From: JBBRMW01 sp965246845
Lineage (GTDB): Bacteria > Chloroflexota > Anaerolineae > Aggregatilineales > UBA2796
Direction of reading: 5' to 3'
Assembly (NCBI GenBank): GCA_965246845.1
Contig: CBDFFR010000012.1
Coordinates: 1,364,001-1,428,000 of the forward strand
Length of the DNA stretch: 64,000 nt
The translations under genes and the position numbers were made by a program. Within the stretch, counting starts at the first letter, position 1, and the number at the start of each line of letters is the position of its first letter. Below are positions 1-8,429 of the stretch, piece after piece. The notes beneath the pieces were generated by a model, which was given only the letters and a program-made list of their open reading frames with translations, was not told the DNA's origin and searched no databases.

Positions 1-43
1 GTCGCCAAACAATCCCGTCCGTGCCCTCTGCGGCTTTGTTGGG

Positions 44-1141
44 TCAAAAAAACTCGATGTCGTGACTGCGTGCTGGCGGTTCGATATGCCGTTCCCGTTC
101 ACGGTCAGCCAGCGCTTGACGATGTGCGTGTATGGCAGCGAGTTCCTGTGCCATGTCTTGCACATATCCCTCTCGCCTGTTGTCCTCCGCTATGCCCACC
201 TCACCGATGAAACTCAGCATTTCAGCGAAGTCTTGCGTCGGGTGGCCTTTCAAGCACTGCGCTGTCCACGCGGCGAGCGTCGCTGCCTGAGCGTGTGACA
301 GGTCCTTCGCCAGTGGACGGAACTCCAGGTCAAGTTCCTCTGACTTGAAGGTGGTTTGCTCGGTCTTCGGGTCGTGTGGGAACTGGCGGTAGTAGCCGAC
401 GGCGGTTCGCCCGTCGTCGGTACGGCGCTCGCCAAGCCATGCGTCCCACTGCCGCCCCTGTTCATCAAGCACTTTGCCATGCGGTACAGTTTGGGTAATC
501 GCCCGCTGCTGCTCACGGGTGAGTTCGAGCGCGTCGTAGCGCTGCTCCCAATCCGGGCCGATTTCCCGGTCCATGAGATCATGCAAGGTCTGCTCCGTGG
601 CTCGGTGCAGCAGCTCAATGTGATTGCCTTGTTTGTTGCGGCTGAAGTAGAGCGCGTCCCGCTCGCCGCGGCCTTCGTTAAAGTAGGTTCCTGGCAGGAT
701 GACATGCGTGTGTGGGTCGTGCAGACCGGGTGCTTGTTTGTCCGCACTCTCGCGGTGGTGCAGGACGTAGCTGTACTCAACCCCACCTTCGACCCCGCGT
801 GCCTCGAAGAAGCGGTCGAGCGAGGTCTCGGTCAACTCACGCACAAACTGCTCTCGCTGTTGCAGCGGAACCATCGCCATCAGGTCGGGATTGGCATTGA
901 ACACGAGCGTAAACGCCAGGACGTGCTGGCTCTTGAGTGCATCACACCGGGCAGCGATGTCTCGCACTGAACCGCCGAGGCCACGATTCACCCAACGCTC
1001 CATTCCGGCTTCTTGCTGGATATGCCCATAGCGCCCGTCACGGTAGGTCAGGTAGCGCAACAACCCGCCGCTGCTTTTAGCACCTTCAGCGGTTGGCTTC
1101 TTGTACTGCACGTTGGCAACGCACATCTGCTTGCTATTCAT
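44..1141 (-). CDS. HUH-type mobilization relaxase
   Basis: A 365-residue protein probably nicks DNA at a transfer origin to start mobilization. The key signature is the histidine cluster HDPHTHVILPGTYF (H141, H144, H146), a typical HUH metal site. Tyr30 and Tyr33 in LLRYLTYRDGR are candidate nucleophiles. It is the last gene of a minus-strand operon and its ATG overlaps the upstream stop (ATGA at 1138-1141). Known HUH relaxases act with small DNA-binding accessory proteins, which matches the RHH and HU-like genes upstream. No helicase or primase domain is visible after the relaxase domain and the MOB class is not assigned. The relaxase role is well supported by motif and context. Confidence 0.8.
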   Translation of the reverse strand: MNSKQMCVANVQYKKPTAEGAKSSGGLLRYLTYRDGRYGHIQQEAGMERWVNRGLGGSVRDIAARCDALKSQHVLAFTLVFNANPDLMAMVPLQQREQFVRELTETSLDRFFEARGVEGGVEYSYVLHHRESADKQAPGLHDPHTHVILPGTYFNEGRGERDALYFSRNKQGNHIELLHRATEQTLHDLMDREIGPDWEQRYDALELTREQQRAITQTVPHGKVLDEQGRQWDAWLGERRTDDGRTAVGYYRQFPHDPKTEQTTFKSEELDLEFRPLAKDLSHAQAATLAAWTAQCLKGHPTQDFAEMLSFIGEVGIAEDNRREGYVQDMAQELAAIHAHRQALADRERERHIEPPARSHDIEFF

Positions 1142-1374
1142 TTCGACTCACAGGTCAAGGCGCTGGTGAGACGGACCTCGGCCTCCAAAAACAGGTTGGG
1201 CATCAATTCCCACATGATTTGCTCGACGCCGTCCCGCGCTTCCTGTTCGGTTTCTGCCGGGATACGCATCGTGCCTTTGCGATACAACGCACCTTCCTTC
1301 CAGACTTCCCAGGACATGATCCAGATGGGCAGCGCGACCGGAGCTGTCCACACGGTTTTACAGCGTCGGCTCAT
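1138..1374 (-). CDS. small conserved protein of the mobilization operon
   Basis: A 78-residue protein of unknown function. The start MSRRCKTVW at 1374 is chosen because its ATG overlaps the stop of the RHH gene (ATGA, 1371-1374), and its own stop overlaps the relaxase start in the same way. This double overlap implies tight translational coupling. The sequence has a Trp-rich N-terminal half and a segment like a short alpha/beta domain (RIPAETEQEARDGVEQI). No known family is recognised. An accessory role in DNA processing is inferred from position only. Confidence 0.6.
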   Translation of the reverse strand: MSRRCKTVWTAPVALPIWIMSWEVWKEGALYRKGTMRIPAETEQEARDGVEQIMWELMPNLFLEAEVRLTSALTCESK

Positions 1375-1667
1375 TTGCGCACCCGTCCTTCCAACCACTG
1401 GATGAGTGTGCTTACTTTGCTATCGAGTTGGACGACTTTCGCGTCTACTTCGGCGATCTTGCCTTCAACCGCTTTGGCGACAGCCTTGCGCGCACCGGGC
1501 AAGTCTTCCTGATGGAGCAGGTAGAACTCGACGGCGGCACGGACCACATCCGCTTTGGTGAGCGGGTCCCCTTTGCGCGAGCGGACGCGGCTGATTTCTT
1601 CCAGACGGCGCACCTGGTCGGGTGTGAAGCCGACCGACAGGCGCTCGGTGAATTTGGCGCTGCTCAT
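1371..1667 (-). CDS. ribbon-helix-helix mobilization accessory protein
   Basis: A 98-residue protein. The N-terminal half (SVGFTPDQVRRLEEISRV, then LTKADVVRAAVEFYLL) has the strand-helix-helix pattern of RHH DNA-binding proteins. The C-terminal half (about residues 60-95, with VDAKVVQLDSKVSTLIQWLE) reads as a coiled coil. RHH proteins of this size commonly bind the transfer origin and recruit the relaxase (MobC/TraY-like role), and this gene lies two genes upstream of the relaxase. Only 6 bp separate it from the HU-like gene upstream. Function is inferred from fold pattern plus context. Confidence 0.68.
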   Translation of the reverse strand: MSSAKFTERLSVGFTPDQVRRLEEISRVRSRKGDPLTKADVVRAAVEFYLLHQEDLPGARKAVAKAVEGKIAEVDAKVVQLDSKVSTLIQWLEGRVRK

Positions 1668-1673
1668 CTGCGG

Positions 1674-1982
1674 TTACTCCCCTTTATTCAGCGCGACGCG
1701 CAAAGCGTCAGAAGGTCGGAAACGAACGGTATGGCGCAGCAGCAGGTCGGGCGTTCTGCCGCCGTTTTTGGCACGCATCACGCGGCGCATCACGCCCGCG
1801 CATTTCACCCAATGCGCCTCGGTGTACAGTTTGCCCAAGCCTGTCAGGTGAACTTCGCCATCCATCTTGCCCAGCTCGGCGTGGCATAGTTCGGTCATGA
1901 CCTCCAGTACCTCACGGATGTCGCGACGGCTGAAGCGGGGAAGACGACGCGCGATTTCGGCGGTCAACTCGGTCGTGTTCAA
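1674..1982 (-). CDS. HU/IHF-family DNA-bending protein
   Basis: A 102-residue protein, first gene of the mobilization operon. The start is taken as TTG at 1982 because AAGGAG lies 6 nt upstream on the minus strand; an upstream ATG at 2027 lacks such a site. The pattern NTTELTAEIARRLPRFSRRD followed by VLEVMTELCHAELGKMDGEV and a central GLGKLYTEA matches HU-family proteins, where the GxGxF/L strand precedes the DNA-binding arms. The C-terminal RPSDALRVALN resembles the HU tail helix. It probably bends DNA at the transfer origin or another element site. A TTG start and Arg-rich arms set it apart from ordinary chromosomal HU. Confidence 0.72.
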   Translation of the reverse strand: MNTTELTAEIARRLPRFSRRDIREVLEVMTELCHAELGKMDGEVHLTGLGKLYTEAHWVKCAGVMRRVMRAKNGGRTPDLLLRHTVRFRPSDALRVALNKGE

Positions 1983-2087
1983 GGCATTCTCCTTTCTGTC
2001 AAAAACACTCCAGCCAATGGCTGGCAAGGGGTGGAATACCGGGTGTTAGATGAGCGGAGCGACAGCACTTCGGGTTGCACGAAATGC

Positions 2088-2305
2088 GCGCTCGCAGCGC
2101 AGTGGCTTTGCGTTGTGCGGCTCGTCACCCGTACAGCGGTGGGCAACATGAGGGCGCTCTTAGCGCCCCTTTGCGCTTTGCGCAAAGCCAGCGATTTAGC
2201 TGGCTCGCAAACCCCGCGCGTACAGGTTGAATACCTGAACGTTCCCGCGCGGGGTGCGAGAGCGGTTCGCGTTGCGAACCGATGGGCGGCGTGCGCCGCC
2301 CATGT
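2088..2305. other. tandem array of short GC-rich hairpins (array 1, candidate oriT/leader)
   Basis: No convincing gene lies here. Six consecutive inverted repeats are visible: GGGCGCT-ctt-AGCGCCC, CTTTGCGC-ttt-GCGCAAAG, CCAGC-gattta-GCTGG, a nested one with CTCGCA..CCCCGCGCG outside and AGGT/ACCT inside, CGGTTCGC-gtt-GCGAACCG, and ATGGGCGGCG-tg-CGCCGCCCAT. The array lies directly upstream of the HU-RHH-relaxase operon and between it and the parR-like gene. A transfer origin, single-strand origin or structured RNA leader are the obvious possibilities. A similar array occurs at 36906-37130. Confidence 0.6.
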
Positions 2306-2373
2306 CAGACGGACAACGCTCCATACAAAAGGTCGAAACGGTAGACGTCGGCAGGTTACAAAAAGCAGGGTTA

Positions 2374-2796
2374 TCACCAGCGGTTCTGTCCTATCTTGTC
2401 GCGGCGGCGGACTACGGCTTCATCCTCTAAACGGGGTTGTTCCATCTCTGCCGGAGTGGTCAAATCTTCTGTTAGCGTTGTTGCTGTTCGCGCCGAACTG
2501 ACCCGTTCGGCCAGCTGCTCCAGGTAGCTCGGCAAGTCCATCAGCGACGCGCGTATCCATGCAGTGTCGTCGGCGATCTGCAGCGTTGTTACAGTGTCAA
2601 TCTCACGGCTCGGGTGGCTTGGTTTGACCTGGATATGTCCATCCAGAAAAGCACGAATAACGAGCCGCAATGCCTCGCTCCGTTGACCTTCTGGCAATCC
2701 TTCCCACCACGTCAGGATGTCGCGGTCGGCGTCCGGCGATGCTTTAAAGGCAATCACTTTTGCGCCTCTGGTCGGCTTGGCTTTGCGGCGGCTCAT
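2374..2796 (-). CDS. ParR/StbB-like partition adaptor
   Basis: A 140-residue protein; the start MSRRKAKPT at 2796 is chosen over the longer reading frame because the extra N-terminus is low-complexity and overlaps the parM gene. The segment DILTWWEGLPEGQRSEALRL followed by VIRAFLDGH resembles the RHH region of StbB/ParR-type proteins that follow actin-like ParM genes. The charged C-terminal half would contact the filament. It sits 64 bp downstream of the ParM-like gene on the same strand, the usual order for type II partition loci. The family call rests on context as much as on sequence. Confidence 0.55.
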   Translation of the reverse strand: MSRRKAKPTRGAKVIAFKASPDADRDILTWWEGLPEGQRSEALRLVIRAFLDGHIQVKPSHPSREIDTVTTLQIADDTAWIRASLMDLPSYLEQLAERVSSARTATTLTEDLTTPAEMEQPRLEDEAVVRRRDKIGQNRW

Positions 2797-2860
2797 ACGC
2801 ACATCCTTTCCGGTACAACCCGGTGCAACCCACAGGTAAAACAGGGTACAACCGTGCTTC

Positions 2861-3901
2861 TCACTGACCTGCGAACAGCGCATAGTGCAGGTAGCCGCGT
2901 GCGTTTGCGATTTGTGCATCCTTGACCAGTTGAGTCTGGTGATACGCCGCGCTCACCACATCCTGCACCAGTGACGCGCCGCCACCTGACAGGTAGATCA
3001 CATCTACTGTCGTTCCCGTCTTCCACTTGTCCGACAGCAGATTGAGGGTGGCACTGCGCAGCGGTTCAAGCGCTTCGCGGACATCGGCGCTGTAATCCAC
3101 CGTCTCGCCGGAGGCGCGGAAACAGCCTGTCCGTAACGTTTCTTCCACGCTTTTGAAGGGCAGCTTTTGCCGATAGGTCCGTTCCAGCAGCGCGGCGATT
3201 CGTTCATGCGCCGTGTACACCCCACTTTCGACACTTCCACTCTGCGCGTCCACGTATTCGCCGTCATCATCCAGCGCCAGATCGACCGTGTACGTCCCGA
3301 CATCACAGACACCGGTACGAACGACATTGTGGCATGGGTTGACCTCTCCGCTGGCGGTCAACGTGTTCGCGTAAATCGTGCCGTAAGGCTGCGGCATGAC
3401 CATCACCTCAGCGACGTTCACCACGACTTCCGCAGCGCTCGATTTGATGAAGTGCTGACCCACCAGCGCATCCTTCAACTCTGCCGCGTCGCGCATGTGG
3501 TCCACGGGCAGTCCGGTCGCAATACGAACATGCACCGCCTCACCGTCCCTCATCCCAGCCAGCAGCTTGCCGAGCGCGACCTTCGCCATGCGAACGCGGA
3601 ACACATTCCCAATCGTCAGTTCGTTGGCCGTGCGACCTCGCAGCCGAAACAGTTCCCCCGGTGGGAGTTGGCTTTGCGCCAAATCACCGACAAACCAGTT
3701 CCCCTCATCGTCGGTGATCTGGTCGCCTGTGTACTTCGTGCTGATCTCCTCTGCCTGAAACTTGATGTCGCGGGCATGGCCGCACACCGACGGAAACGTA
3801 ACTGTCGCCTGCCGCGTGACTGCCTTTACCACGCCATAGCCGATGTCGAGGCCAACCGTCAGTACCATTTCGGGCTGAGTCTTCTGAACTTTGGAAGCCA
3901 T
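2861..3901 (-). CDS. actin-like ParM/StbA ATPase (PRTRC protein D-like)
   Basis: A 346-residue actin-fold ATPase expected to form filaments that separate copies of the element. Phosphate-1 (VGLDIGYGVVKAV, residues 16-28), phosphate-2 (GVCDVGTYTVDLAL) and the adenosine loop (VIYLSGGGASLV) are all present. Start ATG at 3901 follows CAGGAGA. The gene is divergent from the one at 4086 and has a terminator-like hairpin in its leader (3937-3967). StbA-like proteins are also known as protein D of PRTRC systems, and a PRTRC operon lies about 15 kb to the right, so it may belong to that system as well as to partition. Confidence 0.82.
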   Translation of the reverse strand: MASKVQKTQPEMVLTVGLDIGYGVVKAVTRQATVTFPSVCGHARDIKFQAEEISTKYTGDQITDDEGNWFVGDLAQSQLPPGELFRLRGRTANELTIGNVFRVRMAKVALGKLLAGMRDGEAVHVRIATGLPVDHMRDAAELKDALVGQHFIKSSAAEVVVNVAEVMVMPQPYGTIYANTLTASGEVNPCHNVVRTGVCDVGTYTVDLALDDDGEYVDAQSGSVESGVYTAHERIAALLERTYRQKLPFKSVEETLRTGCFRASGETVDYSADVREALEPLRSATLNLLSDKWKTGTTVDVIYLSGGGASLVQDVVSAAYHQTQLVKDAQIANARGYLHYALFAGQ

Positions 3902-3925
3902 CTCGATTTCTCCTGTTGAAAACTG

Positions 3926-3967
3926 AAAATAAAAACAGCCAAGTCCTACTCCTGTGTAGGCTTGGCT
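3926..3967 (-). terminator. terminator-like hairpin in the parM leader
   Basis: On the minus strand AGCCAAG-CCTAC stem arms (3937-3949 with 3956-3967) close a 6-nt loop and are followed by GTTTTTATTTT. The structure lies about 25-40 nt upstream of the parM start, in a divergent intergenic region where no upstream minus-strand gene needs terminating. An attenuator or insulator is the likely role. Confidence 0.6.
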
Positions 3968-4085
3968 GAAGAACGGGCAGATTGAGTTGAATCCGGTAAC
4001 GAACGGCCTTCTAGGACGCGCGCTACCTCATAGACATCGAAAGGACACAATTTCACTTGAATTGTGTCTGCACTGCAATCTGCTC

Positions 4086-5210
4086 ATGGTGAGCAAGGCA
4101 GTCTACGGCGATCTACCGAAGAACCCGCCCGCGCCGCTTGAGGACTTCATCGACTCTGCCGTGAAGACGGGGGCGGATGTCTCGAAGGGGCGCGACTGGT
4201 GCTATGATGCGTCGCAGGCACTCATCCGCTCTCGAAAGTCTGTGCCGCGTCTACTCGCGGGACGCCTCGCCGCGAGCCGCGCGGAAAAAGCCGCCGTCGT
4301 GACCACCACGGACCACTGGCTGGATCGTCTCACCACAAAGGTGAAAGCACACATCGAAGACTTCCGCGCCCAGCGAGATGCGCTCGTCGCGAAGACGATG
4401 CCACCTGCGCGATTGTTCGACCATGCCTTCAACGCGGACCAGCGCGAGTGGCTCTCCACAGGCGCAGAATTCAACAAGCTGTACAGCGTCACACGTGGCA
4501 AAATCCTGCACGGCAAACGCGCAGGTGACAAGCTGACCGACGCAGACATGAACGCCATCCGCACACAGCTTGACCACTATCTGAGCAGGTTCGATGAAGG
4601 TGACCAGAACGCGATCCTGCGTTCTGCTCTGGTGAGTACCTATATGAGCGACGATCCATCCGATGCAGCACTCTGGCTAACAGGCGAGAAGACGGAGCGC
4701 GGGCAGCTTCCCGGCATGGCACAGAAGACGATACGCGCCCTACGTGAGATGGGCGTGCTGGATGAAGTCGGCGTGGTCAATGGTCGCGTGATCCGCTATC
4801 CCGGTGCGAGCATCTCTGAACCAACCTATCAGCGCAGCATCGCCATCAACACCGTGTGGTTCAATCTGTACTGTCGCGAGCAGGCAGCACAGGGTTTGCC
4901 CATCACGGCAAGCATGAGCGACATTCCGAAGGCAGAAGCGCGAGCCGCCAAGCAGCGCATCGCCGAACTCGCGCAAACTGACTTTCGCGATATGCAGATG
5001 GCGATACGCCCGACCAACTACACCGACAAGAAGGGGAACACAGTTGAGAGGCTCGGTGCGTTTATGCCTGATGGCACTTTGTTGGGAATGATTTCCGCAG
5101 ACAGCGAAGTTATGCTGATAGAAGGCAATGATCTTGTCTTGAAATGTGCGCTTGCTGCTGACGGAAACATCCGCGTCGTAGGTCAGCTTGTGGATGGGTT
5201 TAGCGCATAG
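4086..5210 (+). CDS. hypothetical protein of the element
   Basis: About 374 residues from ATG 4086 (MVSKAVYGDLPKNPP); an in-frame upstream ATG at 3987 gives 407 residues but the added stretch looks non-protein-like. No family is recognised. The protein is alpha-helical and charged through residue 250, with a winged-helix-like stretch AQKTIRALREMGVLDEVGVV and a beta-rich C-terminus (LGAFMPDGTLLGMISADSEV). No signal peptide or membrane segment. It is divergent from parM and could share its control region. A nucleic-acid-binding role is only a guess. Confidence 0.6.
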   Translation: MVSKAVYGDLPKNPPAPLEDFIDSAVKTGADVSKGRDWCYDASQALIRSRKSVPRLLAGRLAASRAEKAAVVTTTDHWLDRLTTKVKAHIEDFRAQRDALVAKTMPPARLFDHAFNADQREWLSTGAEFNKLYSVTRGKILHGKRAGDKLTDADMNAIRTQLDHYLSRFDEGDQNAILRSALVSTYMSDDPSDAALWLTGEKTERGQLPGMAQKTIRALREMGVLDEVGVVNGRVIRYPGASISEPTYQRSIAINTVWFNLYCREQAAQGLPITASMSDIPKAEARAAKQRIAELAQTDFRDMQMAIRPTNYTDKKGNTVERLGAFMPDGTLLGMISADSEVMLIEGNDLVLKCALAADGNIRVVGQLVDGFSA

Positions 5211-5221
5211 CTGTCTCCATA

Positions 5222-7210
5222 TCAGTTATCAAGGAGATTTACACAAGAGCCGAAGTAGTTCATTTGCAAGGAATTCGTCGACGACTTGGCAGAGTACACT
5301 ACCATTGGACTGTTCATATTCGAGACCACATTTAGAGAGGCCGGGGTGTTCGCCGTGCGCTGTGAGGTGAAAGCAAGCTGATTGCCCTCCCCTATCCACC
5401 AACTGTTAACATTCGCTCCCAGTTGTGTTGCCGTCATTGTTTTCAGGTCGACTCGGAACAGATATTGTTGCGGCTGATTGGAAATCCGTCCGCCGACACT
5501 AATGACGATGTGACTATTTGCCGCACTAACTGTCGAATACCAGTCGACGGCATCCATGTTCAAATTCTGCACGGACGGGAAAACCTGTCCTGTGGCTTGA
5601 TCAACGATACCGAATGAGTATTGCTCGCCTCGCTTAAAAATGAAGCCGAGAACTGTATGGGGTATTTCTGGGGATGGTTGAGCAAGCTGCATAATACGTT
5701 TCATTTCACCATCCGGCGCTAAGGTCTGCCCGACACCGCTGCCATCCAGATTTGCCCAAGTCAGAACGTTTTGTTGTGTACCATCCGCAGCTACCTTCGT
5801 CCATGGAAATACGACCTGATCCTGGGTGATGGAAAGCAAAGTATCCCGAATATAACCCCCTTGCGGCAGCAGTACACCAAGTGCATCTACGATCACCGAG
5901 CGCTGGTTTGTGTTCAGGTCAATTATCTCGACATGTATTTGCCCGTTGTGCTGTTGGACAGCGATGGCCTTCGCAATCTTCGGCAGAAGAGACAGATTAA
6001 TGTCCTCCGGCGAGAAAAAGTAGAAAGGAGTGAGGACGAAGAAACTGTCAATGGTTATTGCATCCAGTCCCGTGATGACAGAGTGGGTCGAGGATGTATT
6101 CACATCATAGCTGATCGCATCGAATACAAATCCCACCTTCTCCAGCTTACGTCCTTGTAGAAAGATGAACCTGGACGAGTCGCTCGTCCAGGTCCCCTGC
6201 CGAAAGACGCCCTGTGGCTCTGTAGAGCCTACATCCCTTCCGATTAGTTCGCGCGCATGAACATTTCCGTCTCTGTCGAAAATATCAAAGCTGTAGCGAC
6301 GGCTGATACATGCTTCTTCCTTCTGGCATGTTTGCGTGCTGACGAGAGTGAAGTAGCGACCATCAGGTGACCACCATACGGCTTTATACTCCTTCCCGTT
6401 TTCTGAAACGAGTGGCACAGTTGCCAGCACACTGTCGTCCCATAAGGTCAGTCGTGTTGAACCCTCCGACAGTGTGACTCCGGCATAACGATGTCCATCC
6501 GGTGACCATGCACCCTCTTTGAAAGCGAGGTTGGCCGCGACAGGCTGAAGTGTATCCGTCGAATAGATACGATGTGTCAATCCTGAAACAACCGGATCGT
6601 AGTTATCCAAGAGGGTCACAAAGCGATTATCCTTCGCAAGCGCTCGAAAACCGAGACCTGCTTTAATCCGAGGTCGTTCAACTCCGGTCAACGCTGCCGA
6701 GTCAAGTTTCCGTCCGTCGGCATCGAACGACGACAAGCTGTATGTTCCGTTCGGACCAGGCCAGATGAGGAGCAACTTCTGCTTGTCGTTCGTCCATATT
6801 AGGCGACTCTTTTGCCACTCAGATGCGTCACCATAGGATGTGGTCAGAAGCGCAAGGGTCTGTGGTGAGACTTGTATGGGACGGCCTTGATCATCTCTTT
6901 CCCATTGGGTGAGCAACACTTCGCTAGTGGATGGATTACTATTCGTTGTGCGTACCACTGCATATTTCCCAACATAGTTGTTGTCATAGACGGTGTACTT
7001 GCTAGCTGTTGCTTGTACCTTCTTCTCAAGCAATAAGCCTCGCTGTACATCTACAAAGGTTTGCGATGTAGGTTCAGTTGGGTCATTAACGATTGCGCAT
7101 AAAGTCGGGTTGCCACTGCGACTTGCAGCAATGAGCGCAAGCATCACGCCGCTGATACCACAAATCAGGAGAAGAACAATGCGCAGAAAACGCCAGGGCA
7201 GGAACATCAC
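5222..7210 (-). CDS. membrane-anchored beta-propeller-like protein
   Basis: A 662-residue protein with an N-terminal membrane segment (RIVLLLICGISGVMLALIAA), then a large extracytoplasmic part rich in repeats typical of WD40/TolB-like propellers: WSPDGHRYAGVTL, WWSPDGRYFTLVS and WTSDSSRFIFL. No catalytic motif is evident. Such proteins usually bind ligands or other envelope proteins. It converges with the gene ending at 5210, with only an 11-bp gap. The function is unknown; propeller fold is inferred from the W-S-P-D-G repeats. Confidence 0.68.
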   Translation of the reverse strand: MMFLPWRFLRIVLLLICGISGVMLALIAASRSGNPTLCAIVNDPTEPTSQTFVDVQRGLLLEKKVQATASKYTVYDNNYVGKYAVVRTTNSNPSTSEVLLTQWERDDQGRPIQVSPQTLALLTTSYGDASEWQKSRLIWTNDKQKLLLIWPGPNGTYSLSSFDADGRKLDSAALTGVERPRIKAGLGFRALAKDNRFVTLLDNYDPVVSGLTHRIYSTDTLQPVAANLAFKEGAWSPDGHRYAGVTLSEGSTRLTLWDDSVLATVPLVSENGKEYKAVWWSPDGRYFTLVSTQTCQKEEACISRRYSFDIFDRDGNVHARELIGRDVGSTEPQGVFRQGTWTSDSSRFIFLQGRKLEKVGFVFDAISYDVNTSSTHSVITGLDAITIDSFFVLTPFYFFSPEDINLSLLPKIAKAIAVQQHNGQIHVEIIDLNTNQRSVIVDALGVLLPQGGYIRDTLLSITQDQVVFPWTKVAADGTQQNVLTWANLDGSGVGQTLAPDGEMKRIMQLAQPSPEIPHTVLGFIFKRGEQYSFGIVDQATGQVFPSVQNLNMDAVDWYSTVSAANSHIVISVGGRISNQPQQYLFRVDLKTMTATQLGANVNSWWIGEGNQLAFTSQRTANTPASLNVVSNMNSPMVVYSAKSSTNSLQMNYFGSCVNLLDN

Positions 7211-7416
7211 GGCCTCTTCATATCGCGAAAACAGATCACTATCCTAACGTGCTAATCTGCAATAATGCATCCAAATCAGGTTGACGTAGTGTGAGGCGCG
7301 GCGAATTATGGATCGGATTTGCATTTAAGAGCAGTACAGCCGAATGCGCTAACGCGCCTGCGCTACTTCTGGCGAGGTAATCCGACCTCAGCGATCTCTC
7401 GTCAGGAGCAACTCTC

Positions 7417-7704
7417 ATGCCAAAAGTTATGTTCTACGGCTTTCTATGTTCGCTCACCTGGGGCGAGTACGCGCACCCCCGTAATACCCGCCTGCAACTC
7501 TGGTCCGTCAATGGCCCGATGGCGACGGCCAGCATCAACCCTGATGTGCAGCTTCCCGACGGCTACATCGCCATCAAGAACTACCGCGAGAACACGGGTG
7601 TACTGGAAGCGCTGCTCGAGGCGGGCGTTATCGAAGATACTGGCAAGCGCGTTCAGGCGGGCTACGAACTGGCGCACCTGTGCCACATTCTGGTCCGCGA
7701 GTAG
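7417..7704 (+). CDS. small hypothetical protein
   Basis: A 95-residue protein of unrecognised family, soluble, with a helical C-terminal half (GVLEALLEAGVIEDTGKRVQ) and a Tyr/Trp-rich start. ATG 7417 is preceded by AGGAG 12 nt upstream. Its leader contains GCGCTAACGCGC and GAGGT-aatccg-ACCTC hairpins, a layout also seen before ssb and the gene at 16515. A strong terminator follows, so it looks like a single-gene transcription unit. Confidence 0.65.
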   Translation: MPKVMFYGFLCSLTWGEYAHPRNTRLQLWSVNGPMATASINPDVQLPDGYIAIKNYRENTGVLEALLEAGVIEDTGKRVQAGYELAHLCHILVRE

Positions 7705-7721
7705 GCCAATCGCTCGTGCTT

Positions 7722-7760
7722 AAGGAGCATACAGGACAACCTGTGTGTTCCTTCTTTTTT
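7722..7760 (+). terminator. rho-independent terminator
   Basis: A 14-bp stem (AAGGAGCATACAGG paired with CCTGTGTGTTCCTT, with two G-T pairs), loop ACAA, followed by CTTTTTT. It ends the unit of the 95-residue protein gene. Confidence 0.8.
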
Positions 7761-7793
7761 GCAATCGCGGCAACCAAGAGTGATTAGACTTTT

Positions 7794-8222
7794 TTATGGT
7801 GTGTTTTCGTCCAGAATTGCAGGGAACGGGTTTTTGTTCCGCGCCTGCTTGATGAGCGCGTGAAAGCCCATCGCCTTGAGTTTGCCGTAGGGAATTGAGA
7901 GTGCGTGTGGGAGCAGGGCTTCCATTGACGCACGGCCTTCGTCATTCTCAGTGTGTAAGACGATGATGGAGTCACTCCCGGTTCTACTCTCGGCCATGAA
8001 ACGCGCGACTTCGCTCCCGCAATTTTTGCTCTCGACATCTGCTGCGCCATCTTCCAAATCATGGTCGAGGAAAATCAGGTCAAAATAATTTTGTTTGAGC
8101 GACTTTATCGCGGCTTTCGCGTGACGACAAATGGTCAGGTGGTGTGGCCGCAACCCGTTTTGGAAGAAGGTCACGCGATGCTGATTGTTTTCGAGAAGCA
8201 GGATGTTCAAATCCGCTGGCAT
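7794..8222 (-). CDS. receiver-like domain protein
   Basis: A single-domain 142-residue protein. NILLLENNQHRVTFFQNGL followed by YFDLIFLDHDLEDG has the alpha/beta pattern of response-regulator receivers, with D residues in FLDHDL at the phosphorylation or metal position. The LDHDL form is typical of the cyclic-phosphate-processing receiver-like subfamily rather than of canonical two-component receivers. No output domain or neighbouring kinase is present. It may work in RNA-end or nucleotide processing, but that is family-based inference. Confidence 0.6.
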   Translation of the reverse strand: MPADLNILLLENNQHRVTFFQNGLRPHHLTICRHAKAAIKSLKQNYFDLIFLDHDLEDGAADVESKNCGSEVARFMAESRTGSDSIIVLHTENDEGRASMEALLPHALSIPYGKLKAMGFHALIKQARNKNPFPAILDENTP

Positions 8223-8245
8223 TTGGATTCCTCATTCTTTGACGA

Positions 8246-8267
8246 GTGGCAACAATCCGAGCAGGTT
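8246..8267 (+). repeat. cargo-boundary repeat, copy A
   Basis: GTGGCAACAA..GAGCAGGTT, 22 bp, between the receiver-like gene and ssb. The same sequence recurs at 8981, 13106 and 14616, always between gene modules. Confidence 0.7.
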
Positions 8268-8429
8268 GGCGCGATTATTCTACATCGTTTCAAATAATCG
8301 TTGCTGGGCAAGACTTTCGTAGGTCCGCCCTCGTTGGAGTTACACCCAGCCAAAGCGCTTACGCGCTCGCGATGCGCAGGTGAGGCACACGGCCTCGTCA
8401 ACACCTTCGCGCAAAGGAGCGCACCTGTT

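Noticed and set aside
356..970. 204-codon plus-strand ORF over the relaxase gene
   Set aside because: It is antisense to the relaxase, whose HUH motif and operon overlaps make the minus strand the coding one.
2088..2305. CRISPR array
   Set aside because: The repeats are inverted, differ from each other and lack regular spacers. The same applies to array 2 at 36906-37130.
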